Of a stretch of 64,000 nucleotides of DNA, positions 18,195 through 27,383 are shown piece by piece (the first letter of the stretch is position 1; the number at the start of each line of letters is the position of its first letter). The stretch is from Lachnospiraceae bacterium (GTDB taxonomy: Bacteria; Bacillota; Clostridia; Lachnospirales; Lachnospiraceae). The notes under the pieces were generated by a model, which saw nothing but the letters and a program-made list of their open reading frames with translations, had not been told where the DNA came from and ran no database searches. Location of the stretch: NCBI GenBank assembly GCA_910575475.1, contig CAJTGD010000003.1, positions 62,001 to 126,000 on the forward strand. Reading direction: 5' to 3'. Made by a program: the position numbers and the translations under genes.

Positions 18195-19037
18195 TTATTT
18201 TACCGCTCCGTTTACCACGCCGTTCAGGATCTGCTTCTGGCAGATGATGTAGAAGATCAGGATCGGCAGCAATGCCAGCAGGTAGGATGCAAATGCCAGG
18301 TTGTAGTTCGTACCGAACTGTGTCTGGAAGGTCAGCTGTGCCAACGGCAGAGTATTCATTCCGCTTCCGGACATGATGACCAGCGGTGTCATAACGTCAT
18401 TCCATGTACCCAGCGCTGTCAGTACCGCAACAGTCGCATGCATAGGCTTCATGATCGGGAAAATGATGCTCCAGTAAGTACGGAAGGTGCTTGCTCCGTC
18501 CACCCGGGCCGCTTCCTCCAGGGCTACCGGGATATTTACCAGATATCCGGAATACAAGAGCACGTTCATGGGCATATAGAATACCACATAACAGAGGATC
18601 ACGCCTACCAGATTGTCAATTCCCATCTGCGCCGTCTGCTTTACCAGAGGCATCATCAGGATCGCAAAGGGTACGAACATCCCGCTTACGATGTACAGGT
18701 ATGAGAAATTGTAAAATTTATTTTTTGCTTTATTTCTTCCCACCGCATATCCGATCATGGAATGGATCAGGATGGATATAACCACCGTGATCACCGTGAT
18801 CATAAAGCTGTTAAACAGGGAACGCCAGAAATCTGTCACACGCATTGCCTCCGCGAAGTTCGCAAGGCTCCAGCTCTTCGGCAGGGACAAGATCCCGGAG
18901 ATGCTGTTTGTCATCTCGCTGGGCTGCTTGAATGCGATCACGATCGTCATATAGAGTGGAAAAACTACGGTGATCAATCCAATGATCAGCAGAATCGTAA
19001 TAGGCCAGTTTACTCTCTCGTTTACTTTCTCTTTCAT
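18195..19037 (-). CDS. Sugar ABC transporter permease (MalG/MsmG type)
   Basis: Inner-membrane permease of 280 residues with six predicted transmembrane helices. The cytoplasmic EAA loop is clear (EEAARVDGASTFRTYWSIIFP). It pairs with the permease immediately upstream; the stop and start overlap by one base. Together they would import alpha-galactosides, as judged from the GH36 gene downstream. No ATPase gene is nearby; such importers often share a general MsmK-type ATPase coded elsewhere. Confidence 0.93.
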   Translation of the reverse strand: MKEKVNERVNWPITILLIIGLITVVFPLYMTIVIAFKQPSEMTNSISGILSLPKSWSLANFAEAMRVTDFWRSLFNSFMITVITVVISILIHSMIGYAVGRNKAKNKFYNFSYLYIVSGMFVPFAILMMPLVKQTAQMGIDNLVGVILCYVVFYMPMNVLLYSGYLVNIPVALEEAARVDGASTFRTYWSIIFPIMKPMHATVAVLTALGTWNDVMTPLVIMSGSGMNTLPLAQLTFQTQFGTNYNLAFASYLLALLPILIFYIICQKQILNGVVNGAVK

Positions 19038-19903
19038 TATAACTGCTCCTCCCTCTTACTTGTAAATGTCATCTGAGCTACGGAGATCACTACAATCATG
19101 ATAAAGAATACAACTGCGTTCGCACTCTGGAATCCGAACTGTCCGCCTGACATACCGTTGTTGTAGATCAGGTAGGAGATGGACTCTGTACTCTGTGCAG
19201 GACCGCCCTTTGTCAACGCCATGATCTGATCAAATACCATCAGGAAGTTCTTCATACACAGCACCATGTTGATGCTGAAAAATGGGAGGATCAGCGGGAA
19301 GGTCAAATGCTTGAACTGGGACCATCCGGTAGCGCCGTCAATGGAGCCTGCCTCATATACGTCCTCCGGCACCGTCTGCAGGCCGGAAATGTAGATGATC
19401 GTATTCATTGCGATAGACTGCCATGCACATACGATCATGATCGCAACCCATGCCCACTTTGTACTTGCCAGCATACTGGTTCCTTCTCCGCCCATCATCT
19501 GGATCACTGCCGGAAGGATGTATGTAAAGAAATAGTTGAAAATATAGCCGACTACCAACGCGCCCAGGATGTTCGGAATAAAGTACAGTCCGCGCAGCGC
19601 GCTCTTAAATTTGATCTTGCTGTTCAGGCCCAGCGCCAGGATCAGGCTGATCACGTTGACCGCAATGGTGGAAACCAAAGCCAGCTTAAAGGTGAACCAG
19701 TAAGATCTGCCGACACGTCCGTCCTGGAACAGGTCGATATAGTTACGGAATCCAACCCAGTTATAGGAGCCGTATCCTTTAAAGTTCGTGAAACTGTAGA
19801 TTGCGCCCTTGATCAAAGGCAATGTATTAAACAAGAAGAACAAAATGAGGATCGGTATCGTCATCAGTAAAAATGTCCGTTCTCTGTCATTCATTTTTTT
19901 CAT
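19037..19903 (-). CDS. Sugar ABC transporter permease (MalF/MsmF type)
   Basis: Second membrane component, 288 residues with six transmembrane helices. The EAA loop reads YEAGSIDGATGWSQFKHLTFP. A short cytoplasmic N-terminus (MKKMNDRERTFLL) is followed by the first helix. It lies 21 bases downstream of the binding-protein gene, so the nonsense mutation there may also reduce its expression through polarity. Confidence 0.93.
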   Translation of the reverse strand: MKKMNDRERTFLLMTIPILILFFLFNTLPLIKGAIYSFTNFKGYGSYNWVGFRNYIDLFQDGRVGRSYWFTFKLALVSTIAVNVISLILALGLNSKIKFKSALRGLYFIPNILGALVVGYIFNYFFTYILPAVIQMMGGEGTSMLASTKWAWVAIMIVCAWQSIAMNTIIYISGLQTVPEDVYEAGSIDGATGWSQFKHLTFPLILPFFSINMVLCMKNFLMVFDQIMALTKGGPAQSTESISYLIYNNGMSGGQFGFQSANAVVFFIMIVVISVAQMTFTSKREEQL

Positions 19904-19924
19904 TTTCTTCCCACTCCTTTCCGA

Positions 19925-21208
19925 TTACTCATTTCCGTGTGCCGCTTCATATTCCTCTACCAGACGAATAATGTCGCGGTTGTAACGCAGCCAGTCCTTA
20001 TCAAATTTTGCAAGGAACGCATCTACATCCTGGTTGATCAGGAATGTCTGGATCTGTGCGTCCACTGCCATCTCTGAAGGATAGTAGTGATCCTGGTAGT
20101 CAGACATGATACCCTGTTCAATATACTCTGTCATACCGTCCACTTCACTTGCAAGCTTAAAGCTGTCATCCTTACACGGTACTGCATTCTGGTCATCCAG
20201 GTACATCTGGATGTTGTCGTTATCCAAAAGGAAATCAAGCACTTCATAAGCCGCTTCCTTATTTTTACATTCAGATGTTACACAGAACTGAAGGTCTACA
20301 CCGGAGTTCAGTACGTTGCCGCCTTTTTCATCGCTTCCCGGCATTACAAAGGAGTCAATGTTCATATCCGGATTTACGGATTTGATCTGAGGTACTGCAT
20401 AGCTTCCAATGGTATACATTGCGCACTCGCCGTTCGCAAAAGCGGTACAAGCGTCATTGTAGCCATACGCAAAGGGTCCTTCTTCACCGTATTCTACCAG
20501 CTGCAGCATTTTCTCCGCAATCTCACGGTACTCATCCGTAAATTTGGTCTCACCGCGGTTCACCTGCTTGCACACATCAGCCGGCGCCAGGTCTACTGCC
20601 AGGGCGTTCCACGGCGCCAGACAGGTCCAAGTATCCTTGAAGCCGAAGTACATTGGCAGCACGCCTTCTGACTTGATCTCTTCACACAGGTCCATGAATT
20701 CCTCCCATGTCTCCGGGATCTCCCATCCGTGCTCCTCGAACATATCCCTGTTGTAGAGCACTCCGGCCGCGTTCGCCACATAAGGAACTCCAAAGGTTCC
20801 TTATGTCGGAACGAACTCCAGGTTCTCCAGGATGTCCAAGTAGGACTGCTTGATGCTGCTCAGGCCCTGGTAATCGGAAACATCGGCAAGGATATCAGAA
20901 TCTATGAAATAAGAATAGTTGATATCTCCTCCGATTCCGATGATATCCGGATAGTTCTCACGGATAAACCGGGTTTTCAAAATAGTCATTGCATCATTCG
21001 GTGAGTCGATCTTGAGTACGATGTCGTCATGAGTCGCGTTGAACTCTTCTTCCAGCTTCTCGAATACACCTACTGCTTCCTGCTTGTACTGCACCAGCTC
21101 GACCACGGTCTTGCCTGCGTTTTCATCTGTCCCGCATGCACTGAGACACATTGCGATCAGCATGATGCCTGCCAGTAGTACACTTACTGCTGCTTTTCTT
21201 TTTCTCAT
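19925..21208 (-). pseudogene. Sugar-binding lipoprotein (MsmE-like), interrupted by an in-frame stop
   Basis: Extracellular solute-binding protein (family 1) of an alpha-galactoside importer. The N-terminus has a lipoprotein signal peptide with lipobox LSAC. The frame runs from ATG 21208 to a TAA at 20803-20801, about codon 136, then continues in the same frame to 19925 without a shift. The stop falls just before the conserved segment GTFGVPYVANAAGV. A GTG at 20779 could restart translation, but the product would lack the signal peptide. The TAA is part of an eight-base-arm palindrome. One base change would restore a protein of about 427 residues, so the lesion is recent or an assembly error. 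Confidence 0.85.
20781..20803. repeat. Palindrome containing the premature stop
   Basis: TAAGGAAC (20781-20788) and GTTCCTTA (20796-20803) are perfect inverted complements around seven bases. On the coding strand the premature TAA forms the outer end of one arm. Confidence 0.8.
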
Positions 21209-21404
21209 TGCTTCACTTTCTCCTTTCCCTTACAGAAACATCTTTGGTTTCTCTGATGAAAATATTATACATTCCATAATGCGACTGATAAATAGCCGAA
21301 TTTTAGGCCTTTTATACCTTTATGCCATTTTATTAAAATTTTATAAAAGTCAGCTAGCATTTTGATATATAACAAAAAAATGCACCTTTCCAAATTCTTT
21401 ACAC

Positions 21405-21444
21405 TTGCATAAATAACCGTTCACGTGTATTATAAATAACGGTT
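21405..21444 (+). promoter_or_regulatory. Promoter and possible auto-operator of the AraC-family gene
   Basis: TTGCAT (21405-21410), 17 bases, then TATTAT (21428-21433). The inverted repeat AACCGTT (21415-21421) / AACGGTT (21438-21444) flanks the -10 box, which suits a repressor or autoregulator site. Confidence 0.5.
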
Positions 21445-21498
21445 CCATTCCAGAAAGTAACGGTACTTTTCCGGTTGATCCGGGTTAGGGAGGTTATT

Positions 21499-22357
21499 AT
21501 GCAAGAAATTATTTTTTCCGTATTTCCGAGCGAAAATTTTGTGGACCTTGGGCTGTACCAATATGGCTGGGAGCAATGCGCCCCTTCTCACTCTTATGGT
21601 CCGGCCGCCAGAAATCATTATTTATTCCATTATGTCATTTCCGGAACAGGCACATTGATGGCCGACGACACCAACGGTATTACGCAGACCTACCAGGTCA
21701 AGAGCGGACAGGGCTTCATGCTGTTTCCCGGCCAGATCAATACTTATATTGCCGACAAAAATCTCCCCTGGGAATATGTATGGGTAGAGTTTGACGGTCT
21801 CCGGGCAAAGGGGGCGGTGGAACTTGCCAGCCTTTCCATGAATCATCCGATCTATCACGCGCGTTCCAAGGACCTGCGTGAGAATATGTTCAGCGAAATG
21901 ATGTATCTCGTTGAACATAAGGATATGCCCCCCCCTGCACCTGATCGGACACGGATATCTGTTCCTGGATTTTCTCACCCGTTCAGCCGCCAATGTGACA
22001 GCACAGAAAAGCGGGAGGGTCCGTGACTTCTATATTAAAGAAGCACTGACTTATATGGAACAGAATTTCCAGAATGATATCTCCGTAGAGGATATCGCCG
22101 CCACCTGCGGCCTGAACCGCAGCTACTTCGGGAAGATCTTCAAGGAAGCACTGGGAAAGACTCCCCAGGAATTCCTGCTCAACTACCGCATGATCAAAGC
22201 CTCTGAGCTTCTAAAGCTGACCGGCCTGTCCATCGGAGATATCTCCAATGCGGTAGGCTATGCCAACCAGCTTCATTTTTCACGCGCGTTTAAGAATATG
22301 TATGGTATGGCGCCGAGAGAATGGCGGAACCAGAACCGGGTGATGATCCAGACATAA
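21499..22357 (+). pseudogene. AraC-family regulator (MsmR/RafR-like), frameshifted at a C8 run
   Basis: The first frame (from ATG 21499, with GGGAGG seven bases upstream) encodes a cupin-like sugar-sensing N-domain (HYVISGTGTLMADD, FPGQINTYIADK). The second frame, ending at 22357, encodes two AraC helix-turn-helix motifs (ISVEDIAATCGLNRSYFGKIF and IGDISNAVGYANQLHFSRAFK). The frames meet at eight C (21928-21935); seven C would give a continuous protein of about 285 residues. As written, the product ends at 22026 without DNA-binding domains. It is divergent from the importer genes and would normally activate them. It could be a slippage-variable gene, a fixed pseudogene or a base-calling error. 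Confidence 0.85.
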
Positions 22358-22362
22358 AAGAC

Positions 22363-22403
22363 AAAAAGCACCGCTCCTCTTTGAGGCACGCAGTGCTTTT
22401 TTT
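22363..22403 (+). terminator. Terminator after the AraC-family gene
   Basis: AAAAAGCAC (22363-22371) pairs with GTGCTTTTT (from 22393), and a T7 run follows. A smaller CCTC/GAGG stem forms the inside. Confidence 0.85.
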
Positions 22404-22436
22404 ATGATGTTATGTTCTTTTTTTTGCTTTTATGAT

Positions 22437-24047
22437 CTATGCCTCTCTTTTACTGTTCTTCATTACAACCAGCACCGCAATCATCAGCAGGATTCCTATA
22501 GGAAGCGAGATCACAGGTGTCTGTACGAAGCCCGCTACAATATACGTCACGCAGGAGACCGCCGCAACAATGATCGCATAGGGAAGCTGCGTGGATACAT
22601 GGTTCACGTGATTGCACTGGGCCCCTGCGGATGCCATGATCGTGGTATCGGAAATCGGTGAACAGTGGTCGCCGCACACCGCGCCTGCCATACATGCGGA
22701 AATTGCTATGATCATCATGGTCTCATTGTGTGAAAATACATCAACAACAATCGGAATCAGGATGCCGAAGGTTCCCCATGAGGTTCCCGTAGCAAACGCC
22801 AGGAAGCATCCTACCAGGAAGATGATCGCCGGAAGCAGGTTCATCAGGCCTCTTGCGCTGCTGTTTACAACCCCTGCCACGAACACATCCGCTCCCAGGC
22901 TGTCCGTCATTGCCTTCAGTGTCCATGCCAGCGTCAGGATCAGAATGGGAGAAACCATGGCCTTAAAGCCTTCCGGAATACAAGCCATAGATTCTCTGAA
23001 TTTCAGTACCTTCCGCACAGCATAGAATATAATCGTAATGATAAATGCAAAGAAGCTGCCCAGCATCAATCCCACGGAAGCGTCGCTGCCGGAAAATGCT
23101 TCCACAAATCCTGCCCCTTCGAAAAATCCGCCCGTGTAGATCATTCCGATCACACAGCAGACGATCAGCACGACAATTGGGAAGATCAGGTCAATAACTC
23201 CGCCCTTCTGGTTGTTTTCCTCTTCCTCCGCATTCGCGTAAGGCCTGTCCGGAGTCGTGTACAGATCCCCTTTCAGAGCATTTTCCTCATGCTTCCTCAT
23301 CAGACCGAAGTCCGCATTCATCACCGTCAGTCCAACCATCATGACAATAGTCAGAAGCGCATAGAAATTGTAAGGGATCGCGCGAATAAAGATGGACAAT
23401 CCATCTTCCCCTTCCACAAACCCGGTCACTGCCGCTGCCCAGGATGAAACAGGAGCGATGATACACACCGGAGCTGCCGTGGCATCAATCAGATACGCCA
23501 GCTTGGCGCGTGATACGTTATGCTTGTCCGTCACAGGACGCATAACGCTTCCCACGGTCAGGCAGTTAAAGTAATCATCAATAAAGATCAGCACTCCAAG
23601 GAATACCGTAGCAAGCTGTGCGCCCACACGGCTTTTGATGTGCTCGCTCGCCCAGCGTCCAAAGGCTGCGGAGCCGCCGGCCTGGTTCATCATGCAGACC
23701 AGGATCCCCAGAAGCACCAGGAATACCAGGATCCCCACGTTGTACGCATCTGACAGGGAACCGATGATCCCGTCCTGAAATACATGGGTGATGGTCAGCT
23801 CAAACGTAAATCCGGAGTAAAACACGCCTCCGATCAGAATCCCTACAAACAGGGAACTGTATACTTCCTTTGTGATCAGCGCCAGCACGATCGCCACCAC
23901 CGGCGGGATCAGCGACCAGAAGGACGCATACATGGAGGGCACATACTCTTCCGCCTCTTCCGCGGCAAACACCAGCATCGGGCAGCACATCGCCAGCAGC
24001 ATGGCTGCGGAAACCGCCCACATCATCTTGTGTTGTATTCTTTTCAT
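22437..24047 (-). CDS. NhaC-family Na+/H+ antiporter
   Basis: Membrane protein of 536 residues with about twelve to thirteen hydrophobic segments, of the NhaC/NhaC-like ion-transporter family. The first 28 residues look like a cleavable signal peptide ending AFA-AEE, which is common in this subgroup. Conserved segments include FIDDYFNCLTVGSVMRPV and GDHCSPISDTTIM. It would exchange Na+ (or an organic ion pair such as malate/lactate) for protons. It begins 32 bases after the response-regulator stop, so kinase, regulator and antiporter are probably one transcript. Confidence 0.9.
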   Translation of the reverse strand: MKRIQHKMMWAVSAAMLLAMCCPMLVFAAEEAEEYVPSMYASFWSLIPPVVAIVLALITKEVYSSLFVGILIGGVFYSGFTFELTITHVFQDGIIGSLSDAYNVGILVFLVLLGILVCMMNQAGGSAAFGRWASEHIKSRVGAQLATVFLGVLIFIDDYFNCLTVGSVMRPVTDKHNVSRAKLAYLIDATAAPVCIIAPVSSWAAAVTGFVEGEDGLSIFIRAIPYNFYALLTIVMMVGLTVMNADFGLMRKHEENALKGDLYTTPDRPYANAEEEENNQKGGVIDLIFPIVVLIVCCVIGMIYTGGFFEGAGFVEAFSGSDASVGLMLGSFFAFIITIIFYAVRKVLKFRESMACIPEGFKAMVSPILILTLAWTLKAMTDSLGADVFVAGVVNSSARGLMNLLPAIIFLVGCFLAFATGTSWGTFGILIPIVVDVFSHNETMMIIAISACMAGAVCGDHCSPISDTTIMASAGAQCNHVNHVSTQLPYAIIVAAVSCVTYIVAGFVQTPVISLPIGILLMIAVLVVMKNSKREA

Positions 24048-24079
24048 CTTTTAACCTCTCTATTCCTCTTGATTCCTTT

Positions 24080-24655
24080 TTATTCCTTAAACATGCTGAA
24101 TACATGCATCAGTTCTTTTTGATTCTCCAGGCCCAGCTTTTTCACGATCCTGCCCTTTTGATTCGCAATGGTCTTGGGGGATGACAAAAGTGTATTTTCC
24201 TTTCCCATCATAATATGGAACACCGCCTTCTCTGCTTCCGAAAGGCAGGAAAGCGCAGCCGAAGCGATCAGATATTCCTGAGCCGTATGCCCCTCCGCGG
24301 TGGCCCGGATATTTTCCACTAAAAAGGACATCTGGCTTTTAAAGATATAGCCCGATGCAAATGCCTCTTCCGCCGCCTTAAAGATCATATCCGGTGTATC
24401 AAGAGCCGTAAGGATCAGCACCTTTGCGTCTGTCTGAATTCGGATCTCCCTGGAAAGGAGAATCCCGTCCATATTGGACACGCCCAGATTCAGATCCATC
24501 AGCACGATATCCGGATGCTCCTCATGCACCTTTTCCAGTACTTTCTTCTGATCTTTTCCGCCGATGATCACTTCGATATCCTTTTGTTTTTTCAGTAATT
24601 TCTGAACCAGGTATACAAAATCCTCGTCATCTTCTACAATCAATACTTTTATCAT
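24080..24655 (-). CDS. Response regulator, NarL/LuxR-like output
   Basis: Two-component regulator of 191 residues. The receiver domain at residues 1-120 has the acidic pair EDDED, the phospho-acceptor Asp in IVLMDLNLG, the Thr in LILTALDT and the Lys in GYIFKSQ. The C-terminal helix-turn-helix (SPKTIANQKGRIVKKLGL) resembles LuxR/NarL outputs but is short and divergent. Its ATG lies inside the end of the upstream kinase gene (29-base overlap in this sequence), just past a 12-base G tract. The regulated gene is probably the adjacent antiporter. Confidence 0.88.
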   Translation of the reverse strand: MIKVLIVEDDEDFVYLVQKLLKKQKDIEVIIGGKDQKKVLEKVHEEHPDIVLMDLNLGVSNMDGILLSREIRIQTDAKVLILTALDTPDMIFKAAEEAFASGYIFKSQMSFLVENIRATAEGHTAQEYLIASAALSCLSEAEKAVFHIMMGKENTLLSSPKTIANQKGRIVKKLGLENQKELMHVFSMFKE

Positions 24656-26093
24656 CTCGATCTTGTCTTACCCCCCCCCCCCTGAATCCCCGGGGTAAAC
24701 ACAATGTAAACTCTGTTCCATGCCGATCCGCTTCCGTAGAACTTTTTACATTAATATAGCCGTTATGCCGTTTGACCACGTCCCTGCAATAAGCAAGTCC
24801 GAGCCCAAAATGGGAATAGTCCGCATAACCGGTATAATAATAATCAAATATATGTCCCAGGTCCTTTTCCGGTATTCCATGACCTGTATCAGATACGCGG
24901 AGTAAGACAATATCCTTTTTCGGTCTCTGGGCGGCAAATGTTAATATGCCGTCCTCTCCCATAGAGTCTATTGCGTTTGCTGCCAGGTTACTTAAAACCT
25001 CCTTCATGTGATAAGGGTCGCCATACAGGTCGGAAACATTGGGATCCATGTCGATCCTGACCGTTCCCTTCCACTCTGCAAGTTCACCTGCGATTTCTTC
25101 AAAAAGCGCCTTTATGTCAATTGGCTCCAGTTCAATATGAATATCTCCGGAACACATATTGCTTCGCCGGACAAACTCCTCAATGTGGGTAATGGAGCGG
25201 TCCAGGATGTCCAGCTCATCTTCCGCCTCTGAAATTCCCAGCTCACGGATGAACTGAGTGCTCAGACGCAGCTTTGCGGTTTCATTTTTCAGCATATGGA
25301 TAACATAGCTGATATCCTCCGGAAGCCGCGGCTTGTCCTCCGACCAGTCAAAATACTGCCTGTTCAGCCGCAATCCCCAGATCCCCTTATGGAACAGAAG
25401 GTAGAGGTAATAAAACAGCAGGCCGAAAATGATCAGCACATTGCCCTGCCAGAGCTTATACAGCTTTTCCAGTCTCAGCATATGGACAGGAAATATCGTG
25501 ATCAGCCAGTACCAGAGCGGCAGAAGCACAAACACGGCAATAAACCTGCGCTGACTGAGCTGGTGGCATTTTCTCTCCCGGAACAAAGTCGCCATGATCA
25601 GTATGGTCATAAACACCCCGTATAGGAGATTGTAGATCCCCATCATTATAAATGCTTCCGAATGTGTGTTGATGATCCGTTTTGTCTGGCTCCAGGGATA
25701 GATGATCGCAAACACCAGCGCAGGCAAAAACACAGCGATCCGCATCACCCGGAACAGCCTCGGCCTTCGCGTATCCATACAGTTGAAATATAAGCTGCAG
25801 ATGACGCCGCAGGGCATCGCAAGATAATAAAGCACCGCTGTCAGAACCGAGTTGGTCAGTTCATCCAGATGGTATCTCACTCCCAGAAAGCACATACAGA
25901 TATCCGAGAAAATGCCGCTGTAATATATGTATTCCTTCCATACCCCAAGACTCAGCAAAAAACCGGTGATACAACACCATTGATTTACTTTATTACCCGG
26001 GCTGGAAAGCAGGATCATCAAATGCAGTACCCAGATCAATACTGTAAAGAGGAGCAAAAATGTGACTGGTAAGCCCTGTTCAACCATTGCCAT
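24627..26093 (-). CDS. Membrane sensor histidine kinase
   Basis: Kinase of 488 residues. About seven hydrophobic segments fill residues 10-245, with no large extracellular domain. The phospho-acceptor His is in VIHMLKNETAKL, the N box is LAANAIDSM, and the G boxes are VSDTGHGIPEKDLG and HFGLGLAYCRDVV. After the last core residues (FTLCLPRGF) the frame enters the G12 tract and runs on for about 18 odd residues into the regulator gene. With 11 G it would stop at once (TAA). With 10 or 13 G it would stop at a TGA overlapping the regulator's ATG. Confidence 0.88.
   Translation of the reverse strand: MAMVEQGLPVTFLLLFTVLIWVLHLMILLSSPGNKVNQWCCITGFLLSLGVWKEYIYYSGIFSDICMCFLGVRYHLDELTNSVLTAVLYYLAMPCGVICSLYFNCMDTRRPRLFRVMRIAVFLPALVFAIIYPWSQTKRIINTHSEAFIMMGIYNLLYGVFMTILIMATLFRERKCHQLSQRRFIAVFVLLPLWYWLITIFPVHMLRLEKLYKLWQGNVLIIFGLLFYYLYLLFHKGIWGLRLNRQYFDWSEDKPRLPEDISYVIHMLKNETAKLRLSTQFIRELGISEAEDELDILDRSITHIEEFVRRSNMCSGDIHIELEPIDIKALFEEIAGELAEWKGTVRIDMDPNVSDLYGDPYHMKEVLSNLAANAIDSMGEDGILTFAAQRPKKDIVLLRVSDTGHGIPEKDLGHIFDYYYTGYADYSHFGLGLAYCRDVVKRHNGYINVKSSTEADRHGTEFTLCLPRGFRGGGVRQDRDDKSIDCRR
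24671..24682 (-). repeat. G12 homopolymer at the kinase/regulator junction
   Basis: Twelve C on the plus strand (twelve G on the coding strand), the longest homopolymer I see in the window. It lies within the last codons of the kinase and 15 bases upstream of the response-regulator ATG. Length changes would alter the kinase C-terminus and the stop/start overlap. Confidence 0.9.
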
Positions 26094-26273
26094 CCCCCCA
26101 ACCCGGACAGAACAACCATCATAACTTCACACAAGCATATGCGCAAAGTTTTCTAGCTTTCTCTTATTTTACACCATTCTTATTAATGTTATAGTATCAT
26201 TTTTGAAGTGTCAATATGATACTCCTGGAATCTTCCCAAATTTTATAGGATTTCCGGCATTCCTCGCCTTTTC

Positions 26274-27233
26274 TCAGCCGCGGATTAAATTCTCTACCTC
26301 TACCTTCTCCGGCATGGCGCGGATCGCTCCCTTTCTTGTTGTAACGATCGCCGCTGCCGCATTTGCAAATGTGAGCATCTCTCCGAGCTGTTCTTCCGTC
26401 AGATTCTCAAAATCATGCTCCAGGATATAATTCAGAGAGCTTCCGCAGAAAGTATCCCCCGCGCCTGTCGTCTCGATGGTCCTGCACTGGAAGCCGGCCC
26501 TCTCGACGCGCATGCCTTTATAATACGCGCGGCTCCCATCCTTCCCCATGGTCAAAAGGATGAGCGGGATCTGATATGTTTCCTGAAGGTAACGGATTCC
26601 CTCGTCATAATCCTCCTTGCCGGATACGAACTGGATCTCATTGTCGGAGATCTTCAGGATATCGCAGAATCCGAATCCATACTCCATCTGCTCCTTCGCC
26701 AGCTCCAGGGAACTCCACAGCGGCGGTCTTAAGTTCGGATCAAAGGAGATCAGAAGTCCTTTGTCCTTCGCTGCCTTAAGCGCCTTTTTGGTGGCCTCGC
26801 GCACGCCTTCGTGGGTCATGGACAGCGTCCCGAAGTGGAACAGCCTGGTCTTTGCCAAAAATTCCTCATCCACCTCTTCTGCCGTCAGCATCATATCCGC
26901 CCCCGGATTCCGGTAAAACGAGAACTCCCTGTCCCCGTCCGGAAATGTGTGGACAAAGGCCAGAGTCGTGTTCACCTGCTCATCGGTCAGCAGATTAGAG
27001 GTATTGATCCCCACATCTTCCAGAGTTGCCCGAAGCAGTGTCCCGAACTGGTCCTTTCCGACTTTTCCAAGAAACGCGGTCTTTTTGCCCATTTTATTTA
27101 AAAGCGCCAGCACATTACACGGCGCCCCTCCGGGGCATGCCTCAAACAGGTTGTTGCCCTGCTCGCTCTGGCCGCTCATTGTAAAATCAATCAAAAGCTC
27201 CCCCATCGCGATCACGTCAAATTGTTTTTCCAT
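26274..27233 (-). CDS. Fructokinase-like PfkB carbohydrate kinase
   Basis: Sugar kinase of 319 residues, closest in pattern to ScrK fructokinases. The N-terminal MGELLIDFTMSG, the substrate-binding PGGAPCNVLALLNKMG and the C-terminal ETTGAGDTFCGSSL with the catalytic Asp are clear. It would phosphorylate fructose, for example that released from sucrose. It stands alone; no sucrose phosphotransferase or hydrolase is adjacent, although the GH13 amylosucrase-type gene at 10.1-12.3 kb would release fructose. AGGAAGGA precedes the ATG. Confidence 0.9.
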   Translation of the reverse strand: MEKQFDVIAMGELLIDFTMSGQSEQGNNLFEACPGGAPCNVLALLNKMGKKTAFLGKVGKDQFGTLLRATLEDVGINTSNLLTDEQVNTTLAFVHTFPDGDREFSFYRNPGADMMLTAEEVDEEFLAKTRLFHFGTLSMTHEGVREATKKALKAAKDKGLLISFDPNLRPPLWSSLELAKEQMEYGFGFCDILKISDNEIQFVSGKEDYDEGIRYLQETYQIPLILLTMGKDGSRAYYKGMRVERAGFQCRTIETTGAGDTFCGSSLNYILEHDFENLTEEQLGEMLTFANAAAAIVTTRKGAIRAMPEKVEVENLIRG

Positions 27234-27272
27234 TCCTTCCTTCTCCTTTCATCTGGCGATTGTACCTTTTGA

Positions 27273-27309
27273 GTTGCGGGACACGCCCGGCCGAGGTGTG
27301 ACCCGCAAC
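27273..27309. terminator. GC-rich hairpin between the LysM protein and fructokinase genes
   Basis: GTTGCGGG (27273-27280) pairs with CCCGCAAC (27302-27309), and CAC/GTG extends the stem inside. There is no clear U-run. It may terminate the upstream gene or structure the fructokinase leader. Confidence 0.5.
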
Positions 27310-27383
27310 CCTTTTGAACAATTTTTACGATATAAGTATAGCGGATTTCGGCACAGAATACAATGATACAAATCATATTCCGA

